Positions 28,721-37,070 of a stretch of 64,000 nucleotides of DNA are shown here, piece by piece. The notes below the pieces were generated by a model. It was not told the origin of the DNA and ran no database searches. It was given only the letters and a program-made list of their open reading frames with translations. This DNA is from TMP-24 sp041397305 (GTDB lineage Bacteria > Pseudomonadota > Alphaproteobacteria > Rhodobacterales > Rhodobacteraceae): assembly GCA_041397305.1 (NCBI GenBank), contig JAWKWX010000005.1:62001-126000 (forward strand), given 5' to 3'. The position numbers and the translations under genes are program-made. How positions within the stretch are numbered: the stretch's first letter is position 1; each line of letters begins with the position of its first letter.

Positions 28721-28827
28721 GAATTGGGCAGGCATGGGCCGATTTGGCGGACCGAGCGTACCGGTATGGAAACAGTTCGATGCCCCATGGCGCACAAAAG
28801 GGCCGATGCACTGTGCCAGAAACGAAG

Positions 28828-28852
28828 CGAGCCGCGCTGTGGGCGCGGCTCG
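28828..28852 (-). terminator. Terminator after the second Flp pilin gene
   Basis: CGAGCCGCGC (28828–28837) and GCGCGGCTCG (28843–28852) form a perfect 10-bp stem with a 5-base loop. On the minus strand it begins 26 bases after the pilin stop and is followed by CTTCGTTTCT. This makes the upstream pilin gene a likely single-gene transcript. Confidence 0.8.
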
Positions 28853-28877
28853 ATCCGTTTGGAGAGTGCGTGGGCGA

Positions 28878-29063
28878 TTAGCCGACGGTCACGCTCGAGA
28901 GGTAGTTGTTGATCTTGGTCGAGAGAGCGCCGGTGCCCGACTTGATCGCGCCCAGGGCGAGAACGCCGAGGCCGACGACGGCGGCGGTCAGAACGACCCA
29001 GTCAACCGTGACCGCGCCTTCTTCTTCGTTGTGGAACTCTTTGACCGATTTGAAGAATTTCAT
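28878..29063 (-). CDS. Flp-type pilin (paralogue 2)
   Basis: 61 aa. Leader MKFFKSVKEFHNEEEG, then AVTVDWVVLTAAVVGLGVLAL, the same variant Flp motif as its neighbour; the two share the residues GAVTVDWVVLTA exactly. Cleavage would follow the glycine at residue 16. The ATG at 29063 is preferred to a start 31 codons upstream, which has no pilin-like sequence. GGAGACAG lies just upstream. It has its own terminator and an A+T-rich upstream region, so it may be the highly expressed major pilin. Confidence 0.88.
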   Translation of the reverse strand: MKFFKSVKEFHNEEEGAVTVDWVVLTAAVVGLGVLALGAIKSGTGALSTKINNYLSSVTVG

Positions 29064-29412
29064 TGTCTGTCTCCGTAAATGTTCAGCTTCTGCACCATCC
29101 GCACCCGTGTCTCTCGGGAGATATCTGATCCCGTCCCCGTCGCGGCATGGATACATCTAGCCCTCGAATCGTGGCGCGATTGGGGCACTGTTCGTACATT
29201 TTTCGTGATTTTCCATGTTGATGATTTTCATTTAATTACTTGATAAATAACATTTTTTATTTCTGTCCTCACGGTTTTGGGGGCGAAATCTGTTGCCAAA
29301 GCGCCGCCGATGGCGGATTTTCCGCCGCCTCTCGCGAAAGGAATGGCAAGCCGTCAGAAAAGGCGTCAGACTGATCACCAACAAGAAAACGAGGCAGGTC
29401 AGGGCAGCAATC
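29064..29412. other. Divergent intergenic region, A+T-rich promoter zone
   Basis: 349 bases without a supported gene, between the second pilin (leftward) and the transglycosylase (rightward). The segment 29190–29275 is strikingly A+T-rich against the G+C-rich background and probably carries promoters for both sides. No single −10/−35 pair could be chosen with confidence. A longer transglycosylase start at 29293 would place part of it in coding sequence. Confidence 0.55.
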
Positions 29413-30312
29413 ATGGCGCAGGCCAAGCGAAGGGCAGCGGTATTCATCGCTTGCGTGTTCGCATGCGCGATCGCCGTGCAGGCCGTGGCCCAGACCGCGA
29501 CAGAGCCGCCGGAACCAGCGCCCGAGCTTTACCCGTCCTTCACGTTCAAGCGTATCCCGGTTCCCGCCGCGGGTACCAAGAAGCGGATCACCGTTCAGAT
29601 CGACCCGGCCGAGCAGGCCGCCCGACTGGCCGCACCCGTACTGCCGCCGCCGGAAAGCCCGATCCCGCGCGGCGGCGCCGACCCCGACCTGTTGCCGGTT
29701 CCCGCCGCTCCCGGCGCGCCGCTGGGCAGCTATGCCTGGTTCTGGGATCAGGTCTCGCCGAAGCTCGGCGAGGGGGCCGGGCGTTTCTCGCTCGCGCTGC
29801 ATTCGCTGACGCAGGGTCCGGATGGGACGACCGTCGCCGCGCCGCGCCTGCAGGCCTTGCAGAATATCGCGGCCGCGCATGGGACCGACATTCTCAGGGC
29901 GACGATCGACAAGCAGGTCTCGCCCGCGCTGGTGCTGGCGGTGATCTCGGTCGAAAGCGCGGGGCGGGTCGACGCGGTTTCGTCCGCGGGCGCGCAAGGG
30001 CTGATGCAGCTCATTCCCGCCACGGCGGACCGGTTCGGTGTCGCCGACGCCAAGGATCCGGTTCAGAACATCGCCGGAGGCGTCGCCTATCTTGACTGGC
30101 TGATGCGGGAGTTCGGCGGCGACCCTCTGATGGTGCTGGCCGCCTACAATGCGGGCGAGAATTCGGTGAAGGGCGCGGGCGGGGTGCCGAACTTCGCCGA
30201 GACGCGCGATTATGTGCCCAAGGTGCTGGCCGCCTGGGCGGTGGCGCGCGGCCTGTGCGTGACGCCGCCGGAACTGGTCTCCGACGGCTGCGTCTTCGCG
30301 GTGAAAGGATAA
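29413..30312 (+). CDS. Secreted lytic transglycosylase (SLT domain)
   Basis: 299 aa. A signal peptide (AVFIACVFACAIAVQAVAQ) is followed by a Pro/Ala-rich region and a C-terminal SLT domain with catalytic Glu in VISVESAGR, then SSAGAQGLMQLIPATADRFGV and LAAYNAGENSV. It cleaves peptidoglycan glycan strands. The ATG at 29413 is chosen because it begins a proper signal peptide; an in-frame start at 29293 would prepend 40 basic residues. Lying beside the pilin genes it may open the wall for pilus assembly, which is inference. It stops 2 bases before the next gene. Confidence 0.88.
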   Translation: MAQAKRRAAVFIACVFACAIAVQAVAQTATEPPEPAPELYPSFTFKRIPVPAAGTKKRITVQIDPAEQAARLAAPVLPPPESPIPRGGADPDLLPVPAAPGAPLGSYAWFWDQVSPKLGEGAGRFSLALHSLTQGPDGTTVAAPRLQALQNIAAAHGTDILRATIDKQVSPALVLAVISVESAGRVDAVSSAGAQGLMQLIPATADRFGVADAKDPVQNIAGGVAYLDWLMREFGGDPLMVLAAYNAGENSVKGAGGVPNFAETRDYVPKVLAAWAVARGLCVTPPELVSDGCVFAVKG

Positions 30313-30314
30313 GG

Positions 30315-31748
30315 ATGTCTGAGGTGAAGCCGCTGGTCCTGGACGTCGATGGCACGTTCCTGAAGACCGATATGCTGTGGGAATGTTTCTGGGCCGGGCT
30401 CGGGCGGCATCCTCTGGCAACGCTCCGTGCCGCACTGAGGCATTTGTCGAACCCCGCCGCGCTGAAGGCCGAACTGGCCGCGCTGGCCGGAATCCGGACC
30501 GATCTTCTGCCGGTCAATCCGGAGGTGGCCGAACTGGCGCTGAACAGCCGTGTCGCGGGGCGCGAGGTGATCCTTGCCTCCGGATCTGACGAAAGCCTCG
30601 TCCGGCGGCTCGCGGCCGAATACGGCCTCTCCGACCGGGTATTCGCCTCGGACGGGCAGACGAACCTTGTAAGCCGGTCCAAGGCCGCCGCGCTGACGGC
30701 GGCGCTTGGCGAGGGCGGGTTCGACTATGCCGGCAACGAGGCGCGCGACATGGCGATCTGGGAAAAGTCCGATCACGCGCTGATCATCGGTCATACCTCC
30801 TCGGCGCGGGCGCTCGCTGCGCGCGGGCGCAATGTGGTGGAACTGAGCCGCCCGCACCGGCCTGCCGCGATTCTGAAGGCGCTGCGGCCGCATCAATGGG
30901 TGAAGAATGCGCTTCTGATCCTGCCGATGATCGCGGCGCACCGGTTCGATATCGCGACGCTCGTTCCCATTCTCTGGGGCATCGCGGCCTTTTCGGCTGC
31001 CGCTTCCTCCATCTATATCGTGAACGACCTTCTCGACCTGGAAGCCGACCGGCTGCACCCGACCAAGAAGAACCGCCCCATCGCAAGTGGCGCTGTGCCG
31101 ATACAGTGGGCGATGGCGGCCTTTCTGCTGCTGGCCTGCACGGCCCTCGGGATTGCCGGCGCGCTGAACGCCGGGTTCCTGGCGGTGGTCGTCCTGTATA
31201 TGCTGACCTCTCTGGCCTATTCGCTGAAACTCAAGCGCATGCGCTGGGTCGATGTGGCGACGCTCGCCACGCTCTATACGATCCGCGTGATCGCGGGCGC
31301 GGCGGCGGCGCAGGTCTATGTCTCGATCTACATGCTGATCTTCATCTTCCCGATCTTCATCACGCTCGGCTGCGTGAAGCGGCTGACCGAACTGACACTC
31401 GCGACCTCGGACGAGCGGCTGCCGGGCCGCGGCTATGGCCGCCCGGACCGCGGCGACCTTCTGAATGTCGCGGGCCTCGGCACGGTGGGGGCGCTGGTGA
31501 TCTTCTTTCTCTATTCGCTGTCGGCGCAGGGGCGGGAGCTTTATCCCACGACCTGGATCCTGTGGCTGGCGATGATCCCCATGGCGTTCTGGCTCGTCCG
31601 CATGGTGCTTCTGGGCTGGTTCGGCAAGCAGGATTACGATCCGATCGTCTTTGCCATGCGCGACAAGTTCGGCATCGGGCTTTTGATGATCATCCTTTCC
31701 CTGATGTTCTGGGCGGCAGGCCTCTGGACGCAGTGGTTCGGGGGCTGA
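30315..31748 (+). CDS. HAD phosphatase–UbiA prenyltransferase fusion (DPPR synthase-like)
   Basis: 477 aa. The N-terminal HAD domain has DVDGT (10–14), ASGSDES (88–94) and GNEARDMAIW (140–149). The C-terminal UbiA domain has about eight membrane segments, NDLLDLEAD (237–245), and LKRMRWVDVATLATLYTIR. UbiA proteins with this HAD fusion resemble decaprenyl-phosphate 5-phosphoribosyltransferase of the polyprenyl-phosphoryl-arabinose pathway. The HAD part could remove the 5-phosphate, a step made by a separate phosphatase in mycobacteria (inference). Convergent DprE1/DprE2-like genes support this. AAGG is 2 bases before the ATG. Confidence 0.82.
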   Translation: MSEVKPLVLDVDGTFLKTDMLWECFWAGLGRHPLATLRAALRHLSNPAALKAELAALAGIRTDLLPVNPEVAELALNSRVAGREVILASGSDESLVRRLAAEYGLSDRVFASDGQTNLVSRSKAAALTAALGEGGFDYAGNEARDMAIWEKSDHALIIGHTSSARALAARGRNVVELSRPHRPAAILKALRPHQWVKNALLILPMIAAHRFDIATLVPILWGIAAFSAAASSIYIVNDLLDLEADRLHPTKKNRPIASGAVPIQWAMAAFLLLACTALGIAGALNAGFLAVVVLYMLTSLAYSLKLKRMRWVDVATLATLYTIRVIAGAAAAQVYVSIYMLIFIFPIFITLGCVKRLTELTLATSDERLPGRGYGRPDRGDLLNVAGLGTVGALVIFFLYSLSAQGRELYPTTWILWLAMIPMAFWLVRMVLLGWFGKQDYDPIVFAMRDKFGIGLLMIILSLMFWAAGLWTQWFGG

Positions 31749-31757
31749 CGGCGGCGG

Positions 31758-31779
31758 CTCCTCGCAGGCCTGCGAGGAG
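31758..31779. terminator. 22-bp perfect palindrome between convergent genes (bidirectional terminator)
   Basis: CTCCTCGCAGG at 31758–31768 and its reverse complement CCTGCGAGGAG at 31769–31779 form a perfect palindrome. It is nested in an outer TGACGGC…GCCGTCA repeat (31746–31752, 31787–31793) that contains both stop codons. It lies in the 42-base gap between the UbiA fusion and the SDR. Confidence 0.75.
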
Positions 31780-31790
31780 TGGCCTTGCCG

Positions 31791-32540
31791 TCAGATCTTC
31801 ATCTTCTTGAAGATGAATTCCGGCACATGGATGATGATCAGCATGATGAAGCGCCAGAAGAAGGGCGTGTAGATCACGTTCCGCCGCTTCCTGACCGCCC
31901 GACCGATGTCATCGGCCACCTTCTCGGGCGCGGCGACGAGGAACATGCCGGGCAGGCCCCAGGTCATCGACGTATCGACGAAGCCGGGTTTCACCGTCAC
32001 CACATGCCCGCCCGCGCGCGTGAGGCGGTTCCTCAGGCCGGACAGGTAGGTGTGGAACCCCGCCTTCGCGGCGCCGTAGACATAATTGCCAAGCCGCCCC
32101 CGGTCGCCCGCGACCGATCCGACGCCCACCACCGTGCCGCCGCCGCGCGCCTCCATCTTGGGCGCGAGCAGCTGCAGGAAGCGGGCAGGGCCGGTGAAAC
32201 TGTCGGCGACCGTGCCGTCGATCAGCGCAGGGTCTGCGTCGATCTCCGCCTGCGGCGGCATGGAGCCGACGAAGACGGCGGCGTTCAGTGTGCCGTCCTC
32301 TGCCTCCATCCGACCGATGAGGGTTTCGAACCCGTCGGGACGGCGCGCATCGAAGCTGAGCGCTTCGGCGAGCCTGGCGCCGCGCAGGCGGCAATCCTCG
32401 GCCAGGACCTTCAGATCGTCCATGTCGCGCCCGGCGAGAAGGACAGTCGCGCCCTCAGCCGCCAGCTTGCGGGCGAAGGCCCGTGCCATGGAGGAGGTGG
32501 CGCCGAGAATGATCCAGGTCTCGTTCACGCTCTGCTTCAT
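31791..32540 (-). CDS. SDR-family reductase, DprE2-like (decaprenylphosphoryl-2-keto-ribose reductase type)
   Basis: 249 aa. NAD(P)-binding LGATSSMA (12–19), catalytic Ser142 and YGAAK with Tyr155/Lys159, then a C-terminal membrane-associated stretch (FFWRFIMLIIIHVPEFIF) as in DprE2 homologues. With the DprE1-like oxidase immediately upstream (ATGA overlap) it would epimerise polyprenyl-phosphoryl-ribose to arabinose. This pairing is the main evidence; a general SDR is the alternative. Confidence 0.82.
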   Translation of the reverse strand: MKQSVNETWIILGATSSMARAFARKLAAEGATVLLAGRDMDDLKVLAEDCRLRGARLAEALSFDARRPDGFETLIGRMEAEDGTLNAAVFVGSMPPQAEIDADPALIDGTVADSFTGPARFLQLLAPKMEARGGGTVVGVGSVAGDRGRLGNYVYGAAKAGFHTYLSGLRNRLTRAGGHVVTVKPGFVDTSMTWGLPGMFLVAAPEKVADDIGRAVRKRRNVIYTPFFWRFIMLIIIHVPEFIFKKMKI

Positions 32541-33850
32541 GCCTCGTCCCTCAGTTTCAGGCGCCGCACCATGTCGGTCGCGAGCCGCCCCTCGGGATCG
32601 GCCTTTGTCACGTTTTTCCGCCACGCGGCGAGTTCGGGATACATCGCCGCCATGCTGTCTGGCCCCGCGAGCCCGTCCTTGGCGAAATAGAGCCTGCCGC
32701 CAGCCGCGGCCGTCATGGTTTCGAGCCGCCCGATCAGCTCGCGCGCCTCGGCCCGGTTCGGAAAATCGACGGCGAGCGTGTAGCCCTCCATCGGGAAGGA
32801 GAGATAACCCGCGCGCCCCGGCCCCATGCGTTTCAGCACGGCGAGCGGCGAGGCGAGGCCGGAGGTGGCGATCTTCTCCATCATCTCCCTGAGCGCGGGC
32901 GCCGAGGCGATCGGAACCACGCACTGGAACTGGTGGAAGCCCCGCTTGCCGTATAGCCGGTTCCAGTCATGGATCTTGTCGAGCGGGAAGAAGAAGTCAG
33001 AGATCGGCTTGACCACCGTCCGCCCCGACGCCGGGACGCGGCGAAAGTAAAGCTGGTTGAAGGCCCGCACGATTGGTGCGGAAAGCGCGAAATGCGGCGC
33101 CTCGAACGGGACCTTGCGGTATCTGACCCGCCTGGGCACCAGACCCGCACCGGTTTCGCCTTCTTCCAGAATGCCGCGCCCGAGCGAAGCGCCGGTCGCA
33201 GTCGCGTCGATCCAGCCGACGGTATAGGTGGCCTCCGACCGGTCGAGATGGGCCAGGAACGCCTCCCAGCCCTCGATCCGCCGCTCGGTCACCACCATCA
33301 CATCGCCCTTGCAGGGGATGAGGCGCAGCTTCGCCGTGAGGATTACCCCGGTCTGGCCGAGGCCGCCCGCCGTGGCGCGGAAGAGGTCGGCATTCTTCTC
33401 TGGTCCCGCCTCCTGCACGCCTTTCTGGGTGCGGATGCGGAGCGAGATGACATGCTGGCAGAAGGAACCCATGTGATGGTGGTTCTTGCCATGCACATCC
33501 TGGGCGATGCAGCCGCCGACGGTGGCGAAGCCGGTGCCGGGCATCACCGCCGGCAGCCAGCCTTCGGGCGCGAAGCGTGCCGCGATATCGCCGATCAGGG
33601 CGCCTGCCTCGACGTCAAGGATGCCGGTTTCCGCGTCGAAGGACAGGAACCGGTCGAGACGCGTCATGTCGATGGCGCGGCCGTCGGTATTGAGGGCCGC
33701 ATCGCCATAGGACCGGCGGTTGCCGATCGCGGGCAGAAGCCCGCCTTCGAGGAGCGCGGCAAGCGCCGCCTGCCGTTCGGGCCGCGCCAGCGCGCCCCTG
33801 GCCGCCAGCGCGCGGCCCCAGCCCGTATAGGTCGTGTCTTTCCAGATCAT
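32537..33850 (-). CDS. FAD-binding oxidase, DprE1-like
   Basis: 437 aa, VAO/PCMH-type FAD-linked oxidase. It shows RSYGD (46–50), PGTGFATVGGCIAQDVHGKNHH around residues 104–125 (the segment in DprE1 that binds FAD) and a C-terminal oxidase domain (HQFQCVVPIAS, FPNRAEARELIGRLE). In mycobacteria DprE1 oxidises decaprenyl-phosphoryl-ribose to the 2-keto form that DprE2 reduces. It lies 1 base after the flippase-like gene and overlaps the SDR by 4. The start at 33850 matches family N-termini. Confidence 0.84.
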   Translation of the reverse strand: MIWKDTTYTGWGRALAARGALARPERQAALAALLEGGLLPAIGNRRSYGDAALNTDGRAIDMTRLDRFLSFDAETGILDVEAGALIGDIAARFAPEGWLPAVMPGTGFATVGGCIAQDVHGKNHHHMGSFCQHVISLRIRTQKGVQEAGPEKNADLFRATAGGLGQTGVILTAKLRLIPCKGDVMVVTERRIEGWEAFLAHLDRSEATYTVGWIDATATGASLGRGILEEGETGAGLVPRRVRYRKVPFEAPHFALSAPIVRAFNQLYFRRVPASGRTVVKPISDFFFPLDKIHDWNRLYGKRGFHQFQCVVPIASAPALREMMEKIATSGLASPLAVLKRMGPGRAGYLSFPMEGYTLAVDFPNRAEARELIGRLETMTAAAGGRLYFAKDGLAGPDSMAAMYPELAAWRKNVTKADPEGRLATDMVRRLKLRDEA

Positions 33851-33851
33851 G

Positions 33852-34859
33852 TCAGCCCCTAGCGCCTTTGGTCGCGCGCCCGCCCCGTTCCGCGAACGGG
33901 AAGGCCAGAAGGCCGAGGAGGACGGCGAACCAGAGGGTCGTGAAACGGATGAGCGCGGTCGCGGCGATGGCGGCGGGCAGCGGCACACCCGCGACGGTCA
34001 GCAGGGCGACCATCGCGGCCTCGGCCCCGCCAAGCCCGCCGGGCGCGCCGGTGAGCCCGCCTGCGAGCGTCGAGAAGACGAAGATCGCAAGCGCGGTGGC
34101 AAAACCCACCTCGGCGCCGAGCCAGCCGAGGAGAAGATGGAAGGCCCAGATCTCGGCCAGCCAGCCCGCGAGACCAAGGCAAAGCGCGGCCGCCAGCACA
34201 TGTGGCGCGCCGAAGGCGCCAAGCGACAGCGCCGCGCGGCGGAGCCGCGCCGAGAGCCGCGGGAAGCGGCGGCCGGTCAGGCGGTGGGCGAGGCCGACGA
34301 GCGATGCGAGGAAGCGCGGGCGGGTGGCTGCGGCGGCAGAGCCGAGCGCCAGAAGGGCGATGGCCGGGGCGCCCGGAATGCGGATGGCGAAGGGCAGCGC
34401 GGCGGCCAGCAGCAGGGCCATGGCGGCGAGATCAAAGGCCCGGTCACCGAGGACGGCGGGCGCGGCCCGTTCCGCCGTCACGCCAGCCGCCCGGGAGAGC
34501 CAGCGCAGGCGGACGAGCTCGCCGATCTTGCCCGGCGTCACGCTCATGGCGAAGCCGCCGAAGTACTGCAGAAGGCCGAGCCGGGGCGATATTGGGAGCC
34601 CCAGCGCCCGCGAGAAGACCTGCCAGCGGATGGCGCGCAAGAGATAGTTCAGGAGCGAGAGGGCGAGAAGAAGCCCTATGTTGGCCGCAGTGAGGCGCGC
34701 AGCTATCCGGCCGATCCCGGCCCAGTCGGTGGCGCGGCTGATGCCCACAAGACCGATGGCGAGAAGGAGGAGGAGGCCGGCAATGATCAGACGATCGCGC
34801 GCCCGCACGGGGGGGCGCGGCAGAAGCGGTCCGGGGCCTGGAAAGTCTCTGCTCATCAT
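33852..34859 (-). CDS. Lysylphosphatidylglycerol synthase TM-region (UPF0104) family membrane protein
   Basis: 335 aa with about eight hydrophobic segments. Family signatures are NYLLRAIRWQVFSRALG, FGGFAMSVTPGKIGELVR and LTGAPGGLGGAEAAMVALL. Proteins of this group include flippase-like and AglD-type envelope proteins. Coupled to the DprE1/DprE2-like genes, it may move the polyprenyl-linked sugar across the membrane (inference). No obvious Shine-Dalgarno sequence precedes either of the two adjacent ATGs (34859, 34856). Confidence 0.82.
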   Translation of the reverse strand: MMSRDFPGPGPLLPRPPVRARDRLIIAGLLLLLAIGLVGISRATDWAGIGRIAARLTAANIGLLLALSLLNYLLRAIRWQVFSRALGLPISPRLGLLQYFGGFAMSVTPGKIGELVRLRWLSRAAGVTAERAAPAVLGDRAFDLAAMALLLAAALPFAIRIPGAPAIALLALGSAAAATRPRFLASLVGLAHRLTGRRFPRLSARLRRAALSLGAFGAPHVLAAALCLGLAGWLAEIWAFHLLLGWLGAEVGFATALAIFVFSTLAGGLTGAPGGLGGAEAAMVALLTVAGVPLPAAIAATALIRFTTLWFAVLLGLLAFPFAERGGRATKGARG

Positions 34860-34938
34860 TCATGAAGGAGCTAGAGACAGATTGGGGCAGCTTTATGGAG
34901 TTGTTTCGGAATTTCCGACAATCGCCGCCCAAATTCGT

Positions 34939-35001
34939 CCCGCCTTCGGCGGGCCGACCTCGAGGCGCCCCGGACCCCCGAGGTATTTGAGCCAAGATGA
35001 A
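34939..35001. repeat. Intergenic repeat, copy A
   Basis: Hairpin CCCGCC-TTC-GGCGGG (34939–34953) is followed by a 34-base block (34968–35001) beginning CCCCGGACCCCCGAGG and ending CCAAGATGAA. The 34-base block matches copy B at 31 of 34 positions. It lies between the flippase-like gene and the CoA-transferase genes. Confidence 0.8.
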
Positions 35002-35005
35002 GAGG

Positions 35006-35634
<629 letters not shown>

Positions 35635-35635
<1 letters not shown>

Positions 35636-36345
35636 CAGACGGCCTCCTTCTTGCGGGTGGTGCGGTTCTCGATGCGCTTCTCGTGCGGTCCTGCGATCAG
35701 GCGATGCACATAGATGCCGGGCAGGTGGATCTTGTCGGGGTCGAGCGAGCCCAAGGGCACGATCTCCTCGACCTCGGCCACGCAGATCTTGCCGCAGGTG
35801 GCGGCGGGGGCGTTGAAGTTGCGGGCGGTCTTCCTGAAGACGAGGTTCCCCGACGGGTCGGCCTTCCAGGCCTTCACGATCGCGAGGTCCGCGACAATGC
35901 CGGTTTCGAGGATATAGGTGCGGCCGTCGAAATCCTTGTGGTCCTTGCCCTCGGCGATCACCGTGCCGACCCCGGTCGCGGTGTAAAAGCCCGGGATGCC
36001 CGCGCCGCCCGCCCGCATCCGTTCGGCGAGCGTGCCCTGCGGAGTGAATTCCAGCTCCAGCTCGCCCGAAAGATACTGGCGCATGAATTCGGCATTCTCG
36101 CCCACATAGGAGGAGATCATCTTCTTCACCTGCCGTGTTGCCAGAAGCTGGCCAAGGCCGAACCCGTCGACGCCCGCATTGTTCGACGCGATGGTCAGGT
36201 CCCTGGTTCCCGCATCGCGGATCGCCGCGATCAGCAGTTCGGGAATGCCGCACAGGCCGAAACCGCCCGCGGCGATCGTCATCCCGTCGAAGAGCACGCC
36301 CTCCAGCGCGGATTTCGCATCCTTGTAGACTTTCTTCACCGGCAT
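35635..36345 (-). CDS. scoA: 3-oxoacid CoA-transferase subunit A
   Basis: 236 aa. It opens MPVKKVYKDAKSALEGVLFDGMTIAAGGFGLCGIPELLI, the classic subunit A signature, with later NNAGVDGFGLGQLL and EFTPQGTLAERMRAGGAGIPGFYT. It forms a heterodimer with scoB for ketone-body or acetoacetate activation, probably feeding polyhydroxybutyrate or TCA metabolism. It is divergent from the PAS–LuxR regulator; the 134-base gap carries regulatory repeats. Confidence 0.93.
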
Positions 36346-36450
36346 CCTCCTTCCGATGTCGCCCCGCCCGATATCGTCCGGTTCGCGCAGGACCGGCGCA
36401 GGTTTCGCGACGAACGTGACGGATTGCGGAGCGGGCTGCCATCCGTAAGA

Positions 36451-36470
36451 ATACGTAGGCGGATACGTAG
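36451..36470. promoter_or_regulatory. Direct TACGTA-type repeats in the scoA/luxR-type divergent region
   Basis: ATACGTAG occurs at 36451–36458 and again at 36463–36470, 12 bases apart (about one helical turn), just upstream of the PAS–LuxR start. Each has a TACGTA palindrome. The position and period suit binding by a LuxR/FixJ-type HTH dimer, probably the adjacent regulator. Confidence 0.6.
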
Positions 36471-36479
36471 AGGATTGCG

Positions 36480-37070
36480 ATGAAAGCCGGGCAGGGCGCG
36501 ATGGTGCGCGACTACGAACGTCTCGCCTTCCTGCATGCGCCGGATGCGACGTTGATCCTCGCGGACCGGGTGATCCTGCGCGCCAGCCTCAGGGTGACCG
36601 ATGTGTTCGGCTGGGCGCCAGCGGAGCTTGAGGGCCAGTCCATCCGACTGCTCTATCCGGGGCAGAGCGATTACGAACTGATCGGAGAACGGGCGCGGCG
36701 CGCGCTGCAGGCCCAGCCGGTTTATCGTGATGAACGTTTCATGCGCCGCAAGGACGGGCAGGTCGTGTGGATGGAGGGCTGCGGCGCGGCGCTCGACCGG
36801 GCCGATCCGCAAAGGCTGGCGATCTGGACCTATCGCCCGGCGGAAGAAAAGGCGGCCTTCGGCCCGCTGACCGGTGCCGAAAAGCGCATTGCCCATTACC
36901 TGGTCAATGGCTTTACCAGCAAGGAAATCGCCCAGGCCCTGTCCTGCTCGCATCGCACCGTCGAGGTGCATCGCGCCAACATGATCCGCAAGATGGCAGT
37001 GCGCAACAGTTTCGAACTGGTCCGCAAGCTTCTGGCCGCGCCCGGTTCGGGTGGTTCGGGCGGGCGCTAG
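36480..37070 (+). CDS. PAS–LuxR-type HTH transcriptional regulator
   Basis: 196 aa. N-terminal PAS domain (LILADRVILRASLRVTDVFGWAPAELEGQSIRLLYP, residues 19–54, then FMRRKDGQVVWMEG) and C-terminal LuxR/FixJ HTH (about 129–176: LTGAEKRIAHYLVNGFTSKEIAQALSCSHRTVEVHRANMIRKM). No receiver domain, so PAS probably senses a small ligand. AGAGG is a well-placed ribosome-binding site. It likely controls scoAB and itself through the TACGTA repeats. Convergent with topA; the stop codons overlap by 4 bases. Confidence 0.88.
   Translation: MKAGQGAMVRDYERLAFLHAPDATLILADRVILRASLRVTDVFGWAPAELEGQSIRLLYPGQSDYELIGERARRALQAQPVYRDERFMRRKDGQVVWMEGCGAALDRADPQRLAIWTYRPAEEKAAFGPLTGAEKRIAHYLVNGFTSKEIAQALSCSHRTVEVHRANMIRKMAVRNSFELVRKLLAAPGSGGSGGR

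Noticed and set aside
29293..29412. Upstream extension of the lytic transglycosylase to 29293
   Set aside because: The extension is strongly basic and would hide the signal peptide that starts at 29413. The region also looks like a promoter zone.
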